Positions 1-13,161 of a DNA stretch of 64,000 nucleotides are shown here, in pieces. The notes under the pieces were generated by a model that saw only the letters and a list, made by a program, of their open reading frames with translations, did no database searches and was not told where the DNA came from. Positions within the stretch are counted from its first letter, which is position 1, and each line of letters starts with the position of its first letter. The position numbers and the translations under genes are program-made. Source of the stretch: Salvelinus alpinus (lineage: Eukaryota > Chordata > Actinopteri > Salmoniformes > Salmonidae); NCBI RefSeq assembly GCF_045679555.1, contig NC_092091.1:71989107-72053106 (forward strand), given 5' to 3'.

Positions 1-554
1 CAGACAGACAGATCAAAGGAAGGAGAAGACATTTCCCATGGGTCAGTTTCAGGGGTTTCAACACCTCAGGCCCTGTTTATACTGTGTTGTCTTCACACTG
101 AGAGAGCTCTTCATCATCATCATCATCATCTTCACTATCTCTGTTATTGGGAGGGGTTAAATGAGGAAGACACATTTTGGTTGATTGCATTGTGCAACTG
201 ACTAGGTATCCCCTTTCCTTTCCCCTGTTATGAACTGATAACAGATTGTAGTCGTACTGGTTTAATAACACACAATGACACAATCGCTAACATCATTTGG
301 ATGTAGTGCTACTCAACAGCATATTGCAGACACCATGGATGGCTAACCAACTGAGATACAATAGAATGAAATCTGAGATGCAGCTGGCATTTTTCCCCAA
401 CACTGCGGGGACTGAGTGTGTGCGTGTGTGTTCCAACTCTGGCCTGATAAACATTCATCATTAACCTCACCATATGGTCCTTGCTGATCAAAATGGCTGA
501 ATCAGCATGGTGCCTATCTCTGGAGAGAGGTTCAGCAGAGCAAGTATTGTGTTG

Positions 555-555
<1 letters not shown>
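1..555. other. Intergenic, no gene recognised
   Basis: No coding exon or known element is recognised here. The only structured part is a short ATC/GAT trinucleotide run at about 111-130. Open frames in this stretch are short and show no family resemblance. Confidence 0.5.

Positions 556-604
<49 letters not shown>
556..604. repeat. (CA)n microsatellite
   Basis: About 24 uninterrupted CA units, read directly from the sequence. Confidence 0.97.
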
Positions 605-605
<1 letters not shown>

Positions 606-928
606 CAATGACGCACCTACTGCCTCTTACACCGACAAGGACACACAACACAAACAAACCAGAACCTAGGGACACAGTCCAAGCCTTACAAGTGAATGAA
701 CTTGATCAACCTTTTTACCTCGATCACAAACTCAAACCACAAAAACAAACACTTAAACCACTAAAATCTTACCCAGCACTCCCTTTGGCACAGATATCGC
801 TGGATATACTCTTACCTCAGGACTATATGACTGACTGGCTGTAATGTTTAAAGTCTGAGTGTCAGGGTTTTGATGGTAATCCACAGACTGTGGTCAGAGT
901 CAGTGGAGCACAGAGAACAGGGGCTTCG

Positions 929-1042
929 TTCCAAACGGCACCCTATTCCCTACCGTATATAGTACAATACTATGGACCAGGGCCCATAGAGCTCTGGTCA
1001 AAATTAGTGCACTATGTAGGGAATAGGGTGGCATTTGGGATG
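929..1042. mobile_element. Palindromic MITE-like repeat
   Basis: The two halves are imperfect inverted complements around the motif CCAGGGCCCATAGAGCTCTGG. The outer arms CACCCTATTCCCTA and TAGGGAATAGGGTG face each other. I recognise this hairpin-forming sequence as a common salmonid dispersed repeat; no transposase is encoded. The superfamily is not assigned. Confidence 0.75.
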
Positions 1043-1155
1043 CACATTTACTGTGATAGAGAAGAGACAGTGAAGCACGGCCTTACAGCAGACTATAAGC
1101 CACAGAGCTGATGTGATGTCCAATCCATTCTGACGCTCAGTCACTCAGAGCAGGG

Positions 1156-1191
1156 CTGTCTGTCTGTCTGTCTGTCTGTCTGGCTGTCTGT
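1156..1191. repeat. (TGTC)n microsatellite
   Basis: About eight CTGT units with one CTGG interruption, followed at about 1280-1407 by pyrimidine-rich low-complexity sequence. Confidence 0.9.
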
Positions 1192-1429
1192 GGAGCGATG
1201 TTCAGCGCCTCTTTTTAGTAAAGCTCCATTGAAATGTCTGTCTGAGCCCAAGGGACTTTTGAAACTAAGCTTCTGAGCTCCTCTCTGTTTCTCTCTCTCT
1301 CTCGCCTCCTCCCTTTCTAATTTCTCTCTCTGTCTCCCCCCGCCCCTCCTATCTCTCCCCCCTCCTCTCTCTCTCTCCCCCCTCTCCTCTCCTCTCTCTA
1401 TCTCTCATTTTGAGGATCAGTGACATCAT

Positions 1430-1580
1430 GTGAAGCAGCTGCATCCCCTATGCTGTTCAGACCAATGATGTATATAAAACCTGGATTACGGATGTGATGT
1501 ATTGGCCAATGAGAGGCTTTGAAGCCACCGGTCGACCATATTGGCGCTCCCTAGAAAGAAGCAGTCTTCCATAGGAATGA
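1430..1580. repeat. Possible dispersed repeat fragment 5' of the LINE
   Basis: This stretch, containing GGCCAATGAGAGGCTTTGAA, resembles a salmonid dispersed repeat I have seen near other elements. No termini are visible, so the call rests on recognition only. Confidence 0.35.
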
Positions 1581-3095
<1,515 letters not shown>

Positions 3096-3221
3096 TTCCT
3101 GCAACAAAGAGCCCTTTAAAAAGGAGGATCTCTCCTCGATTTCCCAATCTTGACATCATGAAAAGCGTCATTCACACACACACAGACAGACAGTACCCAC
3201 CTTCCTTTCCAAATCGTGTGA

Positions 3222-3560
3222 GAATGAGAGAAGAAAGGATGAGAGAAGAAGATGAGGGGAGAAGAGAGGGTGAGAGAAGAAGATGAGGGGAGAAGAGAGG
3301 GTGCGAGAAGAAGATGAGGGGAGAAGAGAGGGTGAGAGAAGAGAGGATGAGAGAAGAAGATGAGGGAAGAAGAGAGAGGATGAAAGAAGAAGAGAGAATG
3401 AGAGAAGAAGATGAGGGAAGAAGAGAGGGTGAGAGAAGAAGAGAGGATAAGAGAAGAAGAGAGGATAAGAGAAGAAGAGAGGATGAGAGAAGAAGAGATG
3501 AGAGAAGAAGATCAGGGAAGAAGAGAGGATGAGAGAAGGAGAGAGAAGAAGAGAGGAAGC
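3222..3560. repeat. Purine-rich imperfect tandem repeat (GAGAGAAGAAGATGAGGG-type)
   Basis: Degenerate units of roughly 15-30 bp built from GAGAGAAGA and GATGAGGGGA. It gives spurious Glu/Arg-rich and Leu/Ser-rich open frames on the two strands. Confidence 0.9.
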
Positions 3561-3817
3561 CTCCGGTGGTGCAAAGCTGAATCACTGTGAGTGAAAGTGA
3601 CACAGTCTTTATGTCTGAAGCGAGGCGCCACCACTTTGACCGACCTCCGTCACGTACTACAGTGAGTATCTTCAGGCAGGTTTGACGGTGGTGGTTTTAC
3701 ACAAGGCCTACTGTGAAGGAAACTCACGTGGCTCTGAAGTCATTCAACACTGTTCACACAACATTATTCTTCATTATTCCAATTTATATACCAGATTATA
3801 TACCTGGTTCTTATTCA

Positions 3818-4185
3818 TATACTGTATTGTTCACATAGATAATTCTAATAGATCTACTACTGTACATTACATTGTTACTGTATTTTAATATACTGTACTG
3901 TTCACATAGATCAGTCTAATAGATCTACTACTGTACATTGCATTGTTACTGTATTTTAATATACTGTATTGTTCACATAGATCATTCTAATAGATCTACT
4001 ACTGTACATTGCATTGTTACTGTATTTTAATATACTGTATTGTTCACATAGATCATTCTAATAGATCTACTACTGTACATTGCATTGTTACTGTATTTTA
4101 ATATACTGCATTGTTCACATAGATCATTCTAATAGATCTACTACTGTACATTGCATTGTTGTTACTGTATTTTAATATGCCGGAT
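3818..4185. repeat. 71-bp minisatellite, about 5 copies
   Basis: The motif ACTGTATTGTTCACATAG recurs at 3821, 3892, 3963, 4034 and 4105, exactly 71 bp apart, with few substitutions. The last unit decays by about 4185. The array lies just upstream of the solo LTR at 4264. Confidence 0.95.
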
Positions 4186-4263
4186 TCTTGACATAGCTAA
4201 TATATCTACTGCTGTATATATCATTAGTAATATATATTTTTAGTGTTTATATAGTAGGCATAT

Positions 4264-5674
4264 TGTCACAGAGCCTGGAGTGGTGGGTCTGGAGTCAAGG
4301 CCTTGGTGTCACAGAGCCTGGAGTGGTGGGTCTGGAGTCAAGGCCTTGGTGTCACAGAGCCTGGAGTGGTGGGTGCGGAGTCAAGGCCTTGGTGTCACAG
4401 AGCCTGGAGTGGTGGGTCTGGAGTCAAGGCCTTGGTGTCACAGAGCCTGGAGTGGTGGGTGCGGAGTCAAGGCCTTGGTGTCACAGAGCCTGGAGTGGTG
4501 GGTACGGAGTCAAGGCCTTGGTGTCACAGAGCCTGGAGTGGTGGGTGCAGAGTCAAGGCCTTGGTGTCACAGAGCCTGGAGTGGTGGGTACGGAGTCAAG
4601 GCCTTGGTGTCACAGAGCCTGGAGTGGTGGGTGTGGAGTCAAGGCCTTGGTGTCACAGAGCCTGGAGTGGTGGGTGCAGAGTCAAGGCCTTGGTGTCACA
4701 GAGCCTGGAGTGGTGGGTGCGGAGTCAAGGCCTTGGTGTCACAGAGCCTGGAGTGGTGGGTGTGGAGTCAAGGCCTTGGTGTCACAGAGCCTGGAGTGGT
4801 GGGTGCAGAGTCAAGGCCTTGGTGTCACAGAGCCTGGAGTGGTGGGTGCGGAGTCAAGGCCTTGGTGTCACAGAGCCTGGAGTGGTGGGTGCAGAGTCAA
4901 GGCCTTGGTGTCACAGAGCCTGGAGTGGTGGGTACGGAGTCAAGGCCTTGGTGTCACAGAGCCTGGAGTGGTGGGTACGGAGTCAAGGCCTTGGTGTCAC
5001 AGAGCCTGGAGTGGTGGGTGCGGAGTCAAGGCCTTGGTGTCACAGAGCCTGGAGTGGTGGGTGTGGAGTCAAGGCCTTGGTGTCACAGAACCTGGAGTGG
5101 TGGGGGCAGAGTCAAGGCCTTGGTGTCACAGAGCCTGGAGTGGTGGGGGCGGAGTCAAGGCCTTGGTGTCACAGAGCCTGGAGTGGTGGGTGTGGAGTCA
5201 AGGCCTTGGTGTCACAGAGCCTGGAGTGGTGGGTGCAGAGTCAAGGCCTTGGTGTCACAGAGCCTGGAGTGGTGGGTGAGGAGTCAAGGCCTTGGTGTCA
5301 CAGAGCCTGGAGTGGTGGGTGAGGAGTCAAGACCTTGGTGTCACAGAGCCTGGAGTGGTGGGTGCGGAGTCAAGGCCTTGGTGTCACAGAGCCTGGAGTG
5401 GTGGGTGCGGAGTCAAGGCCTTGGTGTCACAGAGCCTGGAGTGGTGGGTGTGGAGTCAAGGCCTTGGTGTCACAGAGCCTGGAGTGGTGGGTGTGGAGTC
5501 AAGGCCTTGGTGTCACAGAGCCTGGAGTGGTGGGTGCGGAGTCAAGGCCTTGGTGTCACAGAGCCTGGAGTGGTGGGTGTGGAGTCAAGGCCTTGGTGTC
5601 ACAGAGCCTGGAGTGGTGGGTGCGGAGTCAAGGCCTTGGTGTCACAGAGCCTGGAGTGGTGGGGGCAGAGTCAA
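4264..5674. repeat. 43-bp minisatellite, about 33 copies, inside the LTR
   Basis: GTCACAGAGCCTGGAGTGG recurs every 43 bp from 4265 to 5641, exactly 32 periods, plus a partial last unit. Variation is concentrated at two or three positions after GGTGGG (T, CG, CA, TA, AG or TG variants). Because 43 is not a multiple of three and the unit has no stop in any phase, all plus frames stay open for about 1 kb or more. Confidence 0.97.
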
Positions 5675-6010
5675 GCGCAGAGAGCAGAGGATAATGGGGG
5701 AAACCGGACTTTATTGCGGCATCCAACACTAACGCCCAAAACAACAGGCGAATATCAAAAAATGTCCAACCCAACACAGGGCACAAACAGACAGGAACAC
5801 CACACGCAACAACCTGACTAACAGAAAACAAGCGGGCCTAACAGGCTTAAATAGTCCTGAATCAAAACTAAACAAGAGACAGGTGCAACCAATAAGATAA
5901 AACAAACAGAAAAGGAAAAGGGGATCGGTGGCAGCTAGTAGACCGGTGACGACGACCGCCGAGCGCCGCCAGGCAGAGGAGGGGAGCCACCTTCGGTGGG
6001 AGTCGTGACA
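4264..6010 (-). mobile_element. Solo LTR (Gypsy-like) enlarged by an internal minisatellite
   Basis: The segment begins TGTCAC and ends GTGACA, and is flanked on both sides by the 5-bp direct repeat CATAT (4259-4263 and 6011-6015). This is the structure of a solo LTR with its target-site duplication. Two other solo LTRs in the window share its TG...CA ends, GCGCAG motif and 5-bp duplications. An AATAAA signal reads on the minus strand at 5710-5715, so I orient it minus. About 1.41 kb of its 1.75 kb is the 43-bp array; the non-array LTR body is 5675-6010. No internal retrotransposon genes are adjacent. Superfamily is inferred. Confidence 0.75.
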
Positions 6011-6134
6011 CATATATTGCATTTTGATTACTGATAGTGTTATTTGGGTTGGTAACCAGATTCGTTCTGACATTCGTGATTTCTTGTTTCTAGTATTTGA
6101 TTATTATTTGTGTACTTGTTTCACATTTTAACCT

Positions 6135-6222
6135 AGGAGCTAGTAACAGAAGCATTTCGCTGCACCCGCTATAACATCTACTAAACTGTGTACGCAACCA
6201 ATAACCTTTGATTGGATTTGAA
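6135..6222 (+). mobile_element. LINE 3' tail fragment
   Basis: AGCATTTCGCTGCACCCGC followed by AACATCTACTAAACTG and an ATTTGATTGG-like end matches the 3' tail carried by the LINE copies at about 33990-34058 in this window. No coding part is attached. Confidence 0.65.
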
Positions 6223-6697
6223 CAAAATAGCAGGCAGTTACCTTCACAGTATGAGCTGCCGTGCGTCTCCAGTGGCTTGTGGACCAAGCGGGGATTGAAC
6301 CGACAGCCTTGGTCATTTTGCTACTCAGAACTACACAGAAGACAGAAAGGACATGACTGGATATCTAATACATAGATGGTTCAATAAAACAAAGAGACAG
6401 TAAAAATACCTTCCAAGAAACATCTAGAGAGAGAACAGTGTGGTGGACGTCATACTTTGTTAGGTCGATAATATGGGTCAGTGTACTGTATTGGTATTGA
6501 TGATATTCTCCCTCAGTCCGGCAGACAAGCGATGCCTCAGAAACTACACCTTTGCGAGGATTCAATTCCGAGGGTCATTTGCAAAGGGGTACCGTGATTG
6601 AATTTAGAGGCCAGATGGATTTTGTATTTAATTTTCGGAAGCCTGGGCAGGTCTCCCGTGCCTGTGTTATTGCTATCACTTTGTGCTCAAAATGGTG

Positions 6698-7132
<435 letters not shown>

Positions 7133-7202
7133 GAGCGAGCCCCCAGTCAAATAGAATAGGACAATGAATGACATCTTCATAACCGTGGTCTCTCTCTCCT
7201 TT

Positions 7203-7700
7203 TCAATTCAATTGACTTTATTGACATGGCAAGTTATTATTACTTACATTGTCAAAGTATACATATCGAAAAAATTTAAATAAAATATATATGTATATAT
7301 ATACACAAAATATATATATATTTATATATAAATAAATGGTGGGACTAACAGCAATAATAATAGTAGTAGTGGACCAGTGTCAACATGACTGAGAAGACAC
7401 ATGACCTGGTACGAAAGACAAAACAAAACTAAGCTTTTCTCTCTCTCTCAATCTCTCTCTCTGCCTACCTCACTCTCTCCCTTTCTTCCCCCTCTCTCTC
7501 TATCCATCACACTCACCCTCCCTCTAACTGCCTGTATATATCTTTCTGTATCTCTACCTCCCTCCTTCTCCCTCTACCTCTACCCTTCTACATCTCGCCC
7601 CCTCTCCCTCTCGCCATCTCTCATCTCATCCACCTCCCTCCCTCCCTCCCTCTATCTCTCATCAATCTTCAACCCCTCTCATCTCTCTCTCTGACAACAA
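7203..7700. repeat. Dispersed AT-rich repeat, then CT-rich low-complexity sequence
   Basis: TTCAATTCAATTGACTTTAT at 7203 followed by an AT-rich tract to about 7345 resembles a common teleost dispersed repeat. From 7437 to 7700 the sequence is pyrimidine-rich with CTCTCTC and CCTCCCT runs. Confidence 0.45.
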
Positions 7701-8246
7701 CAACAATAACCCCAGCGTAGGTAATTAGATTACATAGCAGAGCGGTCCAGGAGTGTACCTGCTGCCTCCAACCTGATTCATACTCATTAGGCCTTTTCAT
7801 CCACTACACTACGGTAACCTGCCATGATTCAGAGGGGGCGACTCAGGGGGGGTCCTCGTTGACTTCTCCTATCTGCTCCCCAAATTACATCCAAACTAAT
7901 AACCAATGAGTATACAGTAGATAGGCTATACCTCCATTTGAAATCTGCCCGAAATGGAAAATCATTGAAGAACCTACACCATTTTTTACAGATGAAAATG
8001 TCTATAATATCAGCGGTCTGGGGACGTTGGCTGTTGACTGAACAAACATTAGCTGACATGATCAGCCAGCGTCTTCCACTGAGACAGACATATTTTTTGG
8101 TCTCAGCATCGTTTAGGTCAGTAGTATTGAAGGGTGGCAGGTGGGGACCTGGCGTTAATGAACATGAATTGAAAAACACTAATTGCATCTGGGCCCTCTG
8201 TAGATAGTTCCCAGAATTAGGAACGCTGATGCATACAAACATGAAT

Positions 8247-8264
8247 GAGAGAGAGAGAGAATGA

Positions 8265-8334
<70 letters not shown>
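8247..8334. repeat. (GA)n microsatellite
   Basis: A short run at 8247-8260, a break (ATGACATG), then about 33 GA units to 8334. Confidence 0.95.
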
Positions 8335-8336
<2 letters not shown>

Positions 8337-8696
8337 TGGCAGCCTGACATCGGCGTCACCTCAGGTCAACCGCTTTTTATCTGCTACTTTAATATAGAAA
8401 AATATAGGAATAACAAAGCAAGAAAAAACAAGACTGTGAAGAAAATAAAGGGGTTCTTGATATCTCCCCGTTTCTTCTCCTCCGTGACCACCGCCGAGTG
8501 AAATGATGAAAGTAGAGATGTGAGGTTTGATCACATTTACCCAGACTCCCCCTGAGGCGGGCCGGGGCAAGCCTGCGGGATCCCTGCAGTGCCAGAATCA
8601 AAGAGTTCTGCATGGGGGTCTACAGATTTAATTAGTCGCCCGAAAACACCTTCAACCATACCCCGGGCAGGCGTCAACACTTGTTCCCTTCCTCCC

Positions 8697-8766
8697 TACA
8701 CCCTTAGAAAAAAGGGTTCCCCTTTTGGGTTCCATGTAGAACCCTTGTGGAGGGGGTTCTACATGG
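8697..8766. mobile_element. MITE-like repeat fragment (TAGAACCC type)
   Basis: Carries GGTTCCATGTAGAACCC and GGGTTCTACATGGA in inverted orientation, a hallmark of a frequent teleost palindromic repeat. Only one end is clear. Confidence 0.6.
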
Positions 8767-11534
8767 ATGGAGAGGAGAGGACAGAGAGCAGGTAGCTTGT
8801 TTTAATACTATTAATAATAGTGACTAAGAGAGTTGTAACAAGGACTAGATACGGTACAGTACCAAGACACTCAGACATTCTGATCTCTAACCGCTGTGAT
8901 CATTGACGGCCCAGCGCAGTCAAAAACATGATTTTCCTGTGTGTTATATTTCCACACTATGAGGTTGGAATAATACTGTGAAAAGTATGATAATGCCCTT
9001 TTTAGTGTAAGAGCTGTTTAAAAAGACTGCCTGAAATTTGAGCCAGTTTTAGTGGGATGGAGTTTTTACCTCCCTGGTTACATCACCAAGTGGTAAATTA
9101 GTTAATGGACCAGGAATTGAGAGTTCCAAACCTCTCTGCAAATAAGAGCTAGTTTTCAGTTTTCCCCTCCCCAGTCAGACCACTCCAAGATAGCTCTAGT
9201 AAAATTCTTGCTTTAGAAATTGCTCTTTGCTAAGAAGCTATTTTTTGTCTCTTTTTTTAACCATTTTAATTGAAAACAATCACAGTAAGGTACCTAATTG
9301 TTAGCCAGAAATGATTTGATATTGAGATAAAAACATCTGCATTGGGCCTCACCGTGTCATTCACCCAGAGAGAACAATCCCCTCACACTGACTGCCTTCC
9401 TTTGTACTCAGAAGACAGGAATCATCAAACCCAATCCATCCGTTTTTATCAAGGGCCAGTCAGGCCTAACAGCTATTTCAAATACATCTTTCAACATGGA
9501 ACCTGACAGCCGATACACCTCTTCAAACGCCTTTTTGTTAGCGTCATCCAAGCACGGAGGAAGGCGGTTTGAAAGTGTATATTAGCATTACTGAAAGGTA
9601 GGCTTCCCCGTGGTTGTAGCTTATCACACCATGTAGAGAACGGTGACCATTAGCACTACCTTTAAGCAATGTCAAACGTAAGCTCTTTGAAAATCAGGGT
9701 GTTCCTGCGTTTGATAGAAACCATGGCATCTACAGGTACGATCCTCGCTGTAGGCCTACTGTATCCTTGTGGCGAGAAAAGGACTGTATCAATTGATTGA
9801 TAACGTTTGATCCTACAAGTCTATCGATCGCTATCACTCCACACACCCCTTGATAAGGCCAGGTAGCTTTAGTATTGAACCAACAGACTAATGATCAATG
9901 TGTTAACCTGTCAGAGAGAAAGCACATCATTCCAAGAATAACACATCTTTTCCCAACATCACATCAAGCGTAGCCCATAGACGCATGCCCCTGCCTTATA
10001 GACACCATGTACCCAGACTGAGGACACGGCATTCCAAGAAGCCAAGTGCATCAGCCCTGGCCCCTTAAAAGCCTTCAAACTCACCCAGGAATCCTCCCAA
10101 TGATGATTCAGCCACTAAAGATAATTAAACTATCAAATAAAGTTCTCCTTCGAGACTTTCCCCCCAAGCCAATAAAACGAAATGGTGTCTTAATGTCATA
10201 TTCAGGATTTCGCTGGCGTTGAGGTAGCAACGGTAATCGAAATTGTTAAAAGGTTTTAAAAAGAATTCTAATAAAGTTGGACAATGGATGAAGATAGTCC
10301 AAACTTTATGAATTTTTACAATCCATCAGATATTGACTTAATTATAACACATAACACATTGTACTGGCACAGATAAATAATGATTGGAGTTGTGATTTTG
10401 GTGGGAATTCAAGTATTCAATTTATTGTCAAATTTCCAAAAACATTTCGTAGAAGGCTGATACTGATATAATGTTGTGATGGTATCAGGTATATTTTATA
10501 TGTTTTGTGTTAAAATAAATCAAATGATATGTACATAATTTGCATAAATACACTGGATGCATTTGCATATATAAATACATTAACATAAGGGGTGGAACAG
10601 AGCTGCAACCACCATCCACTTCCTCTGTCTACCCAACCTGCACTCACCAGCGCTGTCTAGACTGACTCATTAATTACTGTTGTTTTCACATTCTCTTGCA
10701 TAATTCAACAAGTGTGTCAATAGCAGGATACCCTGAGATTGAAAATCAACACGCATGGCTCTAGATTACACCTATCTAAACACACTTTACATTGTTTGCG
10801 AGATCAGACATAATATCACTACATCTTCTGGAATTGTTTTCATTTCAGTGCATCTCATTTGTAAACATTTCAACGGTCTGAAATGATTACTTGTTTCAAT
10901 TCCAACCAAAAATGTACACCAATGCAAATAAAGTTATCTTTCTTCTCTTACTTGTGATGTACGTGTCGAGACGGTGAGTTAAATCCCCAACAAAACTTTG
11001 GCGCTCTTATAGATTTAACGGAAAGACAATGTATTCATTGAGGCTAATTCAGCCTTTACCTGGGTGTGTTTGACAGGTCATTACAAACATTTCTGCGGTC
11101 GTAACGTTAACAGGGGAAAATTACAGGCACAAGCAAGAGTATGAAAGAGTCACACGAGTAAAATGAAAGAAATTAATCCAGCTAAATGTAAGTTACAAGT
11201 GACTTTTGCACCCCTAAAACACAGGAAGTAGATGGCTGAAAAAGACAGACTCTCAGGTGGGCGGGGCATGCGCGTTGCTACATGGCGTCTGGTACAGCAC
11301 TGCAGGCTGTTTCAGTCTGATACACTCCCTATGGGTTTATACAGTATATTATGGCTATGACTCTACTGTGGAAATGTACAGTTAAGCCATATACAGATTT
11401 GGGTCTTCACCTGATCACCCCGTTGCAGGAAATTTGTTGTTTATTTGAGGTTTAAAAAGTCTTCTGAAGTTTGTCATTTTCACTTTGAAATTTCAGACTT
11501 GATTTTCCCTTGTGAAAAATGTATCAACACCTAC
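8767..11534. other. Intergenic, no element or gene recognised
   Basis: No long frame, tandem array or paired termini is seen. Composition is moderately AT-rich with no simple-repeat tracts. It is the least repetitive part of the first half of the window and could hold conserved non-coding sequence, but nothing in the sequence proves that. Confidence 0.4.
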
Positions 11535-11642
11535 AACAATGTCCATTAACTATAATCCACATAATAAATTCACATTTCCTGTTGATGCAGGATTATTTTC
11601 CTGCTCTAGCAAACCGGCTCAAATTAAGATCCTACATCTGTT
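11535..11642 (-). mobile_element. Dispersed repeat, inverted partner of 19208-19322
   Basis: TATAATCCACATAATAAATT and GATTATTTTCCTGCT are present here, and their reverse complements occur at 19208-19322. Similarity spans about 105 bp, ending at CTACATCTG versus CAGATGTAG. The family is not assigned. Confidence 0.7.
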
Positions 11643-11993
11643 AACCAGTTTAAAATCCACAGTTACACTACAACATATTGCCTTTTGGCACATATTTGGT
11701 GTTAAATAAAATGTCCACCTCAAAAATTGAAGAAAAAAAAGAATATATATAGTAAATAGACCTTATTACGTGAGATGATACGCATGACCTCTATATCACA
11801 TACTGTATCACATGACCCGTTACATATTTAATACATCCTTATTACACAACAATCTAGTGAAGGATAAGAGGCCATCACTCACTTGCGCTGATCCAGCACT
11901 GTGATATTATCAGTCCAATTGACTGAGCAATCACTCCACGTTCTCCAGGCGGAATACATCACATGGATAATTGTGATAGAGGGGAATGACGTC

Positions 11994-12404
11994 TGTCACG
12001 TTTTTATGAAGAAGAGATTCGGGCGACAGGCGCAGGAATGCGTAATAGTGTTTTTTATTCAGCCCAAATTACGGCGTGCCGTGTAAAGGCACGGGGACGA
12101 AGACCAAACAAACACGTAACAAAAACACAGAGTTGAAACCCAAACAAAAGAGCGAGGAGTACCTTGAATAAATAACAGACGCGCACGATGATTAACACAC
12201 GGGACGAGACCCGTAATAATCTGGGCAATCCACAAGGGCACGAAAGCCCAAAACACACAGCACAGGTACTCACACGCACCAACGGACATTGAAACAATAA
12301 TGGACAGCCCAATGGAAACCCAAGGGCACATACAGGTACAGGTACTAATGAGTGGGAATAGGGGACAGGTGAGCATGATGAACATTCCGGAGGGATCCGT
12401 GACA
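11994..12404 (-). mobile_element. Solo LTR (Gypsy-like), 411 bp
   Basis: Begins TGTCACG and ends CGTGACA, flanked by the perfect 5-bp duplication ACGTC at 11989-11993 and 12405-12409. The minus strand carries AATAAA at 12054-12059 followed by a short tail containing CCTGCGCCTG, a motif also seen near the same end of the solo LTR at 27480. There is no internal region, so it is a recombination product. Confidence 0.8.
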
Positions 12405-12708
12405 ACGTCCTTCCTCCTTTGATATAGAATAAGAGTTGTGTCCATTTTGAACCAATGTCCCTTATTCAGCACCACCAATACCTGGGGCCTGTTGCACAAA
12501 AGTAGAATTAAGACATCCGGGATAAATGACTCAGCTGAGCTCAATGAAGCCAAAACATGTGCGTCCAGGCTTAATTGGTTGCACAAAGACCAAGCCAGGA
12601 TGAGCAGACACGGATTCATTAAACCAGGTGAAACCAATCCTGGATAGGTGCGCGCTCACGGCTCACTCAAATAGACCCCGCCACAGATCACAGATTAACT
12701 GATTTACC

Positions 12709-13127
12709 ATGGCAACTAGAGCCGCGTACTTTTCCCCGTCGGAAGCACAAATCCTCATGGAGGCATACGAGGAGGTAAAAGATATAATTAAGAAGAAAGG
12801 CAACACCGCCACAGTGATAAAGCAAAGAGAAAAATCGTGGCAAAGTATTGCAGACCGCCTGAATGCGTAAGTAGTGCACAATTACACACTCACCGCTCCG
12901 CTGAAACATCACAATTACAATTCAAATATTTAATTCACATCTCCAAAAATGCAGTTGTACTGTAATTATGAAACGGTTAAATTTTTAATTGAAATGCACT
13001 GCAGATATGAGTGAAATTGTGTAAAGTAACTCCATCACACTGTATAAAGCTATGATAAATTTTTTGATATTTTTACTGAAAACAAGACAAAAATACCAAG
13101 TAATTTTTTGCAGTGTGACTCCATTAA

Positions 13128-13161
<34 letters not shown>

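Noticed and set aside
4264-5674. CRISPR-like regular repeat
   Set aside because: Units are directly tandem with no unique spacers and lie inside an LTR in vertebrate DNA.
4280-5821. 513-codon open frame and its companions in the 43-bp array
   Set aside because: The frames exist only because the stop-free repeat has a period not divisible by three; no start context, splice site or family match.
5628-6073. Minus-strand 67- and 114-codon frames over the LTR body
   Set aside because: They fall within the non-coding body of a solo LTR; similar frames in the other LTR copies (27629, 44043, 53246) reflect shared LTR sequence.
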